Part shown: positions 57,470 through 64,000 of the stretch, one piece after another | Position numbering within the stretch: the first letter of the stretch is position 1 | Layout: each line of letters opens with the position of its first letter | DNA from: Motiliproteus sp. MSK22-1 | GTDB taxonomy: Bacteria; Pseudomonadota; Gammaproteobacteria; Pseudomonadales; Balneatricaceae | Length of the DNA stretch: 64,000 nucleotides | Reading direction: 5' to 3' | Assembly (NCBI RefSeq): GCF_001968815.1 | Contig: NZ_MIEQ01000072.1 | Coordinates: 62,001-126,000 of the forward strand | Translations under genes and position numbers: made by a program | Notes under the pieces: generated by a model | What the model saw: the letters and a program-made list of their open reading frames with translations, nothing else | Told to the model about the DNA's origin: nothing | Databases searched by the model: none

Positions 57470-58555
57470 ATGAATAGTCAGCCTTCAGATAATGACATTG
57501 TTGTTACGCAGGCCTTCTGTGAATTACCAAATGATGAAGGTGACGTATATACATTATCAACCAAGAAGATGGAGGGCGGAGAAAGTTCTGAACATCATGT
57601 ACGGTTTTTACCTGAAATAAATTTGTCATCTTTGGATAGAAAAAAATCCAAGCGTCATACCAAACTATCCTACAGAGTTTCGTTGTTGTTAGAACAATTG
57701 TTAGAAAGTTCCGGGCTTCAGCCTGAGGTTTTTTCGGGACCTGATTCCGGCTTTGTATCTGGTTCCGGATATGGATGCATGAGTACTACCCAGGGCATTC
57801 ACACTACTCTCAGGAAAGACGGTCCTAGGAAAATTGATGCGATTGAATTTGCCAAGTCGACACACAGCTATCCGCTATCAATAAATGGGATTAAATATCA
57901 GCTTCTTGGCCCAAGTGTGGCGATTGTTTCATCGGAAGTTGCCGGGGTTGATGCGATACAGTGCGCAGCAGACTGGATTAAATCAGACCGCTGTAAGCGG
58001 GTTTTGGTGGTCGCCTATGAATCTTTCAGCCCATTGCTGGCTGATCATGTACTGACTGTAAATCGTGAACTTAACGGTTGTTACAGTTTTATTGAAAGTA
58101 TCTCAGTGCTCCTTCTTGAACGTAGAGCAGATGTGGAGTCTCGTGGCGGTAATATACTGGCGACGATTGATGGCATAAAAACTTTTGGGGGAAGTGGCGA
58201 GGACCTTAAAAGACAGCTGCTTGATTCGATGATGAGCATCTGGAGAAGCCGTCCCTCCAATTCAGGTGTTATTTGTTGTTCTCATCGTAATAAAAAACTC
58301 TGCGATTTAGAGAATGATGTCCTGACTTCCTTTTCTGAAGACCGTTCATTTCAGTGTGACTCTGGCAGCAAACAGCTTTATGGAGAGAGCCTGGGTGCCA
58401 GTGCGCTGCTTGATCTGGTTTATTTACTCAATAGTCCCCGAAAATCAAAAACAAAAGATCCTGATCATTGGATTATCAATTGCTTGGATACACGTCGTGG
58501 TGGGGGGGTGATCGGGCTAACCAAGGGTGCCGAAGGATTTAGGGAAACGTTATGA
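57470..58555 (+). CDS. Ketosynthase-like protein, catalytically dead (CLF-like)
   Basis: 361 residues, shorter than FabF. The active-site segment reads GPSVAIVSSEVAGVDAIQ; the Cys is replaced by Glu. The second His motif becomes KQLYGESLGAS, with Glu for His, though a SHRNKK His remains. This fits a chain-length-factor-like partner rather than a condensing enzyme. It overlaps the next ketosynthase gene by 4 nt (ATGA). Confidence 0.75.
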   Translation: MNSQPSDNDIVVTQAFCELPNDEGDVYTLSTKKMEGGESSEHHVRFLPEINLSSLDRKKSKRHTKLSYRVSLLLEQLLESSGLQPEVFSGPDSGFVSGSGYGCMSTTQGIHTTLRKDGPRKIDAIEFAKSTHSYPLSINGIKYQLLGPSVAIVSSEVAGVDAIQCAADWIKSDRCKRVLVVAYESFSPLLADHVLTVNRELNGCYSFIESISVLLLERRADVESRGGNILATIDGIKTFGGSGEDLKRQLLDSMMSIWRSRPSNSGVICCSHRNKKLCDLENDVLTSFSEDRSFQCDSGSKQLYGESLGASALLDLVYLLNSPRKSKTKDPDHWIINCLDTRRGGGVIGLTKGAEGFRETL

Positions 58556-59790
58556 AAACAGTAGCAGTTACAGGTATAGGAGCGCTTACTCGAGATGCCA
58601 GGGGCGTTGAAGCACTTTGGCAGCATCTATTATCTGAGTCATTTCCACCGGCACCGCCTCCTACATTTGACGCATCACTCTTCCGCTCTGATCGTAGTTA
58701 CATTATTGACCCTGTGAAACAGCAGGATGAGATTAATGCCATTGTCGACAGGGAGGGAGGGGATCTTGAACCTTATCGTCACTTTCCTTGTGCTGGCTAT
58801 GGGCTTCTGGCTGCAACAGAAGCATTGAAGCAGGCGGGTGTTGGTTGCGTGGAACGCACTCAGATGGGCATTAGCATAGCAACCACGAGTGGCGGGTTGA
58901 TGGATGTTTATGCAGAAAGTGGAGGGGATTCATCACCTCATATTCGTCATAACAGCCAGTGCGGTTCGGCGGCCATGCTGTTGGCGGAAACACTCAATTT
59001 GGGTGGGCCAGTTTCAACCTTCTCCTGTGCCTGTGTCAGCGGTATTGCCAGTATTACCTATGGATATCAACGAGTGTCTCAGGGAGACGTTCCGATCATG
59101 TTGGTGGGAGGTTGCGATATGGTCCGTGAAGCTGATTATGCCGGATTCAATGCATTGCGGGCTGTATCCCCTGATGTTTGCAGACCTTTTGATGTGGATC
59201 GTAAAGGGATGGTTATGGGAGATGGTGCCGCAATGCTGGTATTGGAGGATCTGGGGTACGCCCGGGAGCGCGGGGCGAATCCGCTGGCGATTCTTTCCGG
59301 CAGTGGTCTTTCTGCAGATGGATACCATATTACCGCGCCGCGTTCTGATGGTCTGGTGCGAGCAATGAGACAGGCTCTGGTTGGTTCGGGTATTACAACC
59401 GGAGATATTGGTTACATTAATTGCCATGGGACAGGGACACCGGCTAATGATGGCGTTGAGTTAGAGGCGTTGAAGTCCGTTTTTGGTGAAGACGCGACCG
59501 TTTCCATCAGTTCTACAAAAGGGGCTGTTGGTCATCTCTTGGGCAGTTCAGGAGCACTGGAGGCGGTGATATCTATTTTAGCGCTGAGGAATGGTCTTGT
59601 TCCTCCTATGCCGACAACTAAAAAAACGGATGCTGGTCACTCTTTCAGGGTCCCTTTATCTGGCTCTTCCTTGCCGTTCAACAGCGATTATGTGATGAGC
59701 AATTCTCTCGGGTTTGGTGGTTTAAATGGCAGCTTGGTATTTGCTGCTCCAACTAAGTTAACGACAGGGCAGTGTGATGAACAGCTTTAA
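58552..59790 (+). CDS. Ketosynthase, FabF/KS-alpha type
   Basis: 412 residues. The Cys is in FSCACVSGIASI; the His motifs are NCHGTGTPANDGVE and KGAVGHLLGSSGALE, so it is complete. Paired with the dead ketosynthase upstream, it looks like a type II KS/CLF couple, here serving an aminoacyl-derived starter (inference). Confidence 0.9.
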   Translation: MKTVAVTGIGALTRDARGVEALWQHLLSESFPPAPPPTFDASLFRSDRSYIIDPVKQQDEINAIVDREGGDLEPYRHFPCAGYGLLAATEALKQAGVGCVERTQMGISIATTSGGLMDVYAESGGDSSPHIRHNSQCGSAAMLLAETLNLGGPVSTFSCACVSGIASITYGYQRVSQGDVPIMLVGGCDMVREADYAGFNALRAVSPDVCRPFDVDRKGMVMGDGAAMLVLEDLGYARERGANPLAILSGSGLSADGYHITAPRSDGLVRAMRQALVGSGITTGDIGYINCHGTGTPANDGVELEALKSVFGEDATVSISSTKGAVGHLLGSSGALEAVISILALRNGLVPPMPTTKKTDAGHSFRVPLSGSSLPFNSDYVMSNSLGFGGLNGSLVFAAPTKLTTGQCDEQL

Positions 59791-60946
59791 CCAAGTAGAT
59801 ATGGCCTCCTCCAATAATGAGTACTTAGATGAATTCATCGATGCATTAGCAAGCTGGCAAGAGAAATTTAACAACAATTGGCTCGAAGATGATAAAACCG
59901 GGCGCTTCAATCCTGATAAATGGAAGGCCTTGCAAGAGTCAGGACTCACTGGAATGCTCAATTCTATTGAAGTCGGAGGATTAGGGTTAGGGGCTGTAGC
60001 AGCCGCTCGAATCATGCAGACTCTTGGCAGCCTTTGTCATGACGGGGGGCTGGGTTTTGCGCTTTGTACACATTTGTGCAGTACATGTCTCTCGGTTGAG
60101 CAGTTTGGTACAGCAGAGATCAAACAAAAGTATCTGTCTTCACTTATCAGTGGGGACTGTATAGGGGCTCATGCGATCACTGAACCGGGGAGCGGATCTG
60201 ACGCTTTTTCAATGACCACAAAAGCAACTAAAACTGAAGGTGGGTGGTTGTTGAATGGGACCAAGATCTTTGTCTCTAACGCACCCATTGCTGATGTTAT
60301 TGTGGTCTATGCATGCAGTAACCCTGATAAAGGTACATTGGGTGGATTCAGCGCTTTTCTGGTTAATACCCAGTCCGATGATGTGGTGATTGGTCCATCC
60401 GTGGACAAAATGGGGCTAAAGACGTCGCCATTATCGGATGTTTATCTGAACGATGTTTTTGTGCCCGATGAAGCTTTGCTGGGCCGTGAGGGTATGGCGT
60501 TTGTTGTGCTTGATTACGTCATGAAGTGGGAAGTGATCTGTGTTTTTGCCTGGCAGGTTGGAGAGATGCAGAAGCGCTTGCGGATGTGTATCGAACATGC
60601 GCGGAACCGCAACCAGTTTGGCGAAAAAATATCAAAATTTCAGGCTGTCTCTCACCGGCTGGCAGATATGCACATCAAAGTTGAAACCTGTAAGTACTGG
60701 CTGATGCGGGCAGCTCAATCCGTTCAGTCTAAAGGATCGTCAACTGAAGATATTGCCATCGCCAAACTGGTTATCAGTGAGAATAATATGGCCACGGCTA
60801 TTGATGCTATTTCCACTTTTGGTGGATCTGGTTACATGGCCGATATCGGCTTGGAAAAACAGCTGCGTGATTCTGTCGGCGGCATCTTGTATTCAGGCAC
60901 CTCTGATATCCAGCGCAGTCGAATTGCTGCAATGCTGGGATTGTGA
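59777..60946 (+). CDS. Acyl-CoA dehydrogenase-like, probable aminoacyl-carrier dehydrogenase
   Basis: 389 residues from ATG 59777, overlapping the ketosynthase by 14 nt. FAD-binding regions ITEPGSGSDAFSM and FVSNAPIAD and the C-terminal GTSDIQRSRIAAMLGL are seen. Its VMKWEVICVFAWQ carries a Glu at the position used by isovaleryl-CoA and PltE-type dehydrogenases. With adenylation and carrier genes next door it resembles prolyl-carrier oxidases (PltE/PigA). Confidence 0.85.
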   Translation: MNSFNQVDMASSNNEYLDEFIDALASWQEKFNNNWLEDDKTGRFNPDKWKALQESGLTGMLNSIEVGGLGLGAVAAARIMQTLGSLCHDGGLGFALCTHLCSTCLSVEQFGTAEIKQKYLSSLISGDCIGAHAITEPGSGSDAFSMTTKATKTEGGWLLNGTKIFVSNAPIADVIVVYACSNPDKGTLGGFSAFLVNTQSDDVVIGPSVDKMGLKTSPLSDVYLNDVFVPDEALLGREGMAFVVLDYVMKWEVICVFAWQVGEMQKRLRMCIEHARNRNQFGEKISKFQAVSHRLADMHIKVETCKYWLMRAAQSVQSKGSSTEDIAIAKLVISENNMATAIDAISTFGGSGYMADIGLEKQLRDSVGGILYSGTSDIQRSRIAAMLGL

Positions 60947-60956
60947 GGAGACCAGT

Positions 60957-62480
60957 ATGAATACAGCACAATATCTTGCCAGTTTCGTTACCGAATCAGT
61001 CATTCCTGAAGCGACAGCTGTAAAGTGTCAGGGCGACACCATATCCTATCAGCAACTGGCAGGACGGGCGTTGCAAGTAGCCTCCGAGCTGCAATTCATA
61101 GTGACCTCCGGGGAGGAGCCCGTCGCTGCGGTTATCATGGAGAAAGGAATTGGTGCGGTAGAAGCCATTATCGGTTCACTTGCCGCAGGGATTGCGTATG
61201 CTCCTATCGCCCCGGAAAATCCGCTTCAGCGGATACTCTCCATTCTGAAAGGATTAACCCCGGATGTAATCATTACTGATGCTCATAGTCTGGATAAGTT
61301 AGAGGGGGTTGCTGCTGAACTTGGAATCCCTGTTTTAAATAACGACAGTATTCAAGAGCAAGCCGGTTCTAACAAACCGCTTCCGGTATTGAAAGCGTCG
61401 CCAAATTCACTGGCTGCCGTGCTACATACTTCGGGATCAACAGGCAAGCCCAAATCGGTTTATATTGGTGCCGCGCAGATTGTTACTTTCGCTGAATGGG
61501 TGTGTGAGGAATTTGATTTAAATAACACGGATGTGCTGTTGAATCATGCTCCATTGGCTTTCGATTTAACGTTTCTCGATCTGTTTGCCACTTTTAAAGC
61601 AGGTGCAAAACTTGTTCTTACTCGTAACCAAGAAGCAGCCAACAGTCAGGCGCTACAAACGTTATGTAAAAATGAGTCCCCGACATTCTGGCACTCAACA
61701 CCTACTTCCCTGCGGCTGCTGGTGCATGGTGCAGAGCAGCTGACTTTTCCCGCAATGAAGCACGTATTGTTTGCTGGAGAACCGATGTCAGTCAAGTTGC
61801 TTAATGCCGCAGGTAAGATTTTTGTAAATGCAGAACATATCAACATCTACGGATGCAGCGAGACCAATGATACGTTTTATTACCGCTGTCCTATTCCGTT
61901 TATTGGAACGACGATACCGATAGGCAAGCCACTACCCTATACCCAATGGAAAATTCTTAATGAACAGAAAGCCCCCTGCCGGGAGGGCGAGCTTTGGGTG
62001 CATTGTCCAACCATGATGCGCCACTATGGTGACAAGGTGCTGACTGATAACGCTTTTACAAGGTTTGATGGCAAACAGTATTTTCGTACCAGGGATAAGG
62101 TTCGTATTGATGAAGATGGATTAATGCATTTTCTGGGGCGTACGGATTGGACTGCCAAAATAAATGGTTATCGAATTGATTTACAGGATGTTGAACAATC
62201 CATTCTCGAAAGTCCGGAAGTCAGTGAAGCGATTGCTTTTGTGCAAGATATTGATGGAGTGCCACAGCTTGAAGCGGCAGTTAGCTGTGATCCTGAGTTT
62301 AACAGTCTAAAGCTACGCCAGTGCCTGATGGCTAAGCTTCCCACCTATGGAATACCGCGCAGATTTCATCTGACTCAGTATCCGTTGGAAAAAAACAGCA
62401 ATGGCAAGCTGTGTCGTAAAACAATAGCAGGCACATATAGTCTGCATAATTCAAAGCCAATAGCCTTGGCTGAACATTAA
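60957..62480 (+). CDS. Stand-alone amino-acid adenylation enzyme
   Basis: 507 residues from ATG 60957 (GAGGAG site); a longer open frame starting upstream belongs to no valid start. Core motifs: HTSGSTGKPK (A3), AFDLTFLDLF (Asp that usually binds the substrate amino group), NIYGCSETNDTFYY (A5), YFRTRDKV (A7), KINGYRIDLQDVE (A8) and KNSNGKLCRK (A10 Lys). Stand-alone A domains beside a carrier and dehydrogenase include prolyl-AMP ligases such as PltF/PigI. The substrate is not proven. Confidence 0.85.
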   Translation: MNTAQYLASFVTESVIPEATAVKCQGDTISYQQLAGRALQVASELQFIVTSGEEPVAAVIMEKGIGAVEAIIGSLAAGIAYAPIAPENPLQRILSILKGLTPDVIITDAHSLDKLEGVAAELGIPVLNNDSIQEQAGSNKPLPVLKASPNSLAAVLHTSGSTGKPKSVYIGAAQIVTFAEWVCEEFDLNNTDVLLNHAPLAFDLTFLDLFATFKAGAKLVLTRNQEAANSQALQTLCKNESPTFWHSTPTSLRLLVHGAEQLTFPAMKHVLFAGEPMSVKLLNAAGKIFVNAEHINIYGCSETNDTFYYRCPIPFIGTTIPIGKPLPYTQWKILNEQKAPCREGELWVHCPTMMRHYGDKVLTDNAFTRFDGKQYFRTRDKVRIDEDGLMHFLGRTDWTAKINGYRIDLQDVEQSILESPEVSEAIAFVQDIDGVPQLEAAVSCDPEFNSLKLRQCLMAKLPTYGIPRRFHLTQYPLEKNSNGKLCRKTIAGTYSLHNSKPIALAEH

Positions 62481-62497
62481 TAGGAAGGAGAAATAAT

Positions 62498-62764
62498 ATG
62501 AATGCTATGTTAACGGTTGAAAGCTTTCTGTGTGAAGAGTTTGCACCAGATATGGCCGCCGCAGGGCTGCCCGCCGATTTGAACCTGATTGAATCAGGAG
62601 TGCTGGATAGTCTGGGCCTGCTTAAGCTGGTGGCATTTCTGGAAAACCAGTTCAATATTATCGTATTGCCTGAAGAGCTTGATGTCGATCACTTCAACTC
62701 GATGACTCGGATTAATGAATTCGTTGAAAACAAAAGAAATTCTATGGGTGATCAAATTCAGTGA
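62498..62764 (+). CDS. Acyl/peptidyl carrier protein
   Basis: 88 residues, acidic. The phosphopantetheine Ser lies in ESGVLDSLGLLKLVAF. An AGGAGA ribosome site precedes the ATG. It would carry the activated amino acid for the dehydrogenase and ketosynthases. Confidence 0.92.
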   Translation: MNAMLTVESFLCEEFAPDMAAAGLPADLNLIESGVLDSLGLLKLVAFLENQFNIIVLPEELDVDHFNSMTRINEFVENKRNSMGDQIQ

Positions 62765-63004
62765 TATTGAGAGTGTTAGTCTACTGTCAAACATCGCTCA
62801 GGGAAGCGTTAATACTTTGCGGAGTCGATTCATAGACCTGTATCTATTACCGAGTCGAGCCTGGGGTGTTGTCAGGTTTGGCTCTCTTGTTCCGCTTTCT
62901 GATGCTGAAATAATCGATCACTGTTTTGTTTGAAGTGATAGCAACAGGTGCAGGGAGATGATTTGGCAGCTCTCAGGGCCATAGATTAACAATAGGAATT
63001 TGTT

Positions 63005-64000
63005 ATGAGTGAACACGAAAAGCTAGTTGTTGATTTGATCAATGGCGATGATCCTGGCGTTGAGCGTATGCTTTCCTACTGGCAAGAAGTTGACCGCGGT
63101 GCTCGCCCGAAGCCTGAGATTGTTGCAGCACTGACAGCGTTATCCTGTGCTCAGCCTTCATCAGTGAACGCCATTGTTGCATTTCTTCGTTATGTAGAAA
63201 GTGTATATGGCAAAGTCTCCTTACCTTCAGTATCAAACCCGGTGAATATTGTCGGTACTGGCGGTGGGCTATCCACTTTTAATATCTCGACAACCTCTGC
63301 ATTTGTTGCTGCAGCCTGTGGTGCTCAGGTGCTGAAAAGCGGATCTCGTGCATATGCCAGCCGATCAGGAGCTTTGGATGTTCTGGAAGCGCTGGGGTTT
63401 CGGGTTATGACTCGTCATGAAGATATCGATCAGATGGTTAGTGAAACCGGAATTGGTTTTGTTCCGGAATCCTGCTACCCGGCTATCTGCAGGCGTTTGG
63501 CCCTGTCTTGCATGCCGATGAATTTCAAAACAGTGGGGCAGTTCATTAACCGTCTTGGACCACTTCTTTGTCCGTTTGATTTAGCTGGACAAGTCACGGG
63601 GGCTTCAACATTAGCGCTAATGAAAACACTCGCTGAGGCTGCTGCGCAGGTAGGGTTAGGGAATATTCTGTTTAGTCATTCTTCCCTGGGTGTTGATGAA
63701 ATCCTGTCGATGGGAACAAACCATTTTACCTGGCTAGATGAAAGTGGTTGCCAGACAAACTGGTCGGTTAATGCGCTAAGTGATGGCTGTCAGGGAGGGG
63801 ACTTCTGTAATCTGGTCGGCGCAGATGCAAGAGCCAATGCAGAGCTTATCAAAAATGTTCTGAAAGGGCAGGGTCCGATAGAAAGACTTGAAACCGTCGC
63901 TATGAATGTCGGGGCTACCCTGATGGTTGCGGGGATTGTTGATGACATTTCAAAAGGACGTGAACTGGCGCTGGAGGCTATGGGGACGGGTAAAGCGATA
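63005..64000 (+). CDS. trpD: Anthranilate phosphoribosyltransferase-like protein (TrpD-like), partial
   Basis: 332 codons to the window edge, 3' end missing. PRPP-binding GTGGGLSTFNISTT (usual GTGGD) and KSGSRAYASRSG (usual KHGNR), Mg-binding GVDEIL and NRLGPL are seen. The Arg that holds anthranilate (usual APVRKELG) appears lost by eye. AGGAAT before ATG 63005. It follows the carrier gene by 240 bp; a substrate other than anthranilate is possible. Confidence 0.8.
   Translation, partial: MSEHEKLVVDLINGDDPGVERMLSYWQEVDRGARPKPEIVAALTALSCAQPSSVNAIVAFLRYVESVYGKVSLPSVSNPVNIVGTGGGLSTFNISTTSAFVAAACGAQVLKSGSRAYASRSGALDVLEALGFRVMTRHEDIDQMVSETGIGFVPESCYPAICRRLALSCMPMNFKTVGQFINRLGPLLCPFDLAGQVTGASTLALMKTLAEAAAQVGLGNILFSHSSLGVDEILSMGTNHFTWLDESGCQTNWSVNALSDGCQGGDFCNLVGADARANAELIKNVLKGQGPIERLETVAMNVGATLMVAGIVDDISKGRELALEAMGTGKAI

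Noticed and set aside
62715-62933. 72-residue frame after the carrier protein
   Set aside because: Begins inside the carrier gene with no ribosome site and no motif; likely chance.

Overview
This 64 kb window is chromosomal DNA from a gammaproteobacterium, probably a marine, Oceanospirillales-like genus. The inference rests on a gamma-type maltose regulon (LamB, MalM, MalS, MalEFGK and a 924-residue MalT), a long PstC carrying a periplasmic beta-propeller, and an aerobic benzoyl-CoA (box) pathway. No rRNA, tRNA, CRISPR array or intact insertion sequence was seen. Gene calls come from reading frames, motifs and context. No database search was run, and all family alignments were made by eye.

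Layout. 0-4 kb: phosphate uptake (pstS, pstC; pstA would follow beyond the left edge), each gene preceded by a good Pho box. 4-8.4 kb: a membrane protein, a secreted PHB-depolymerase-like esterase, a GH25 lysozyme-like lipoprotein, a small YjfB-type motility protein and an orphan TRAP binding protein. 8.5-28.7 kb: a maltose/maltodextrin region (lamB-malM, malS, malEFG, a sugar kinase, malK with an alpha-glucosidase, malT) with several MalT-box matches. Inside it lies an AT-rich island (20-22.9 kb) holding a binding protein, a probable amidase toxin/immunity pair, a broken lipoprotein and a small tyrosine phosphatase-like gene. An unrecognised secreted protein with three EPGYLNY repeats sits after malG. 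28.9-37.6 kb: LysR/azoR, then the box cluster (thioesterase, boxB, boxC, DUF4863), then a lone FabF-type ketosynthase and a TetR regulator.

39.6 kb to the right edge is the most unusual part and reads as a biosynthetic and export locus. It contains an orphan OmpR-type regulator, a UbiD-family decarboxylase, an RND/MMPL exporter and a LolA-like protein. Next come divergent TrpF- and TrpA-like enzymes translationally coupled to an AfsA-like double hot-dog protein and an FAD oxidoreductase. A seven-gene leftward operon encodes an ABC ATPase, an FtsX-type permease, a second LolA-like protein, an outer-membrane barrel, a two-component system and a transglutaminase-fold protein. A rightward operon then encodes a ketosynthase pair (one partner catalytically dead), an acyl-CoA-dehydrogenase-like enzyme, a stand-alone adenylation enzyme, a carrier protein and a divergent TrpD that runs off the edge.

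Working hypothesis (inference): an amino acid is activated, loaded on the carrier protein and oxidised there, as in pyrrole formation from proline, then extended by the ketosynthase pair. It is joined to, or made alongside, a PRPP-derived indole-like ring built by repurposed tryptophan-pathway enzymes. The product would be exported through two LolA-linked envelope routes under two-component control. I do not recognise the whole arrangement as a described pathway.
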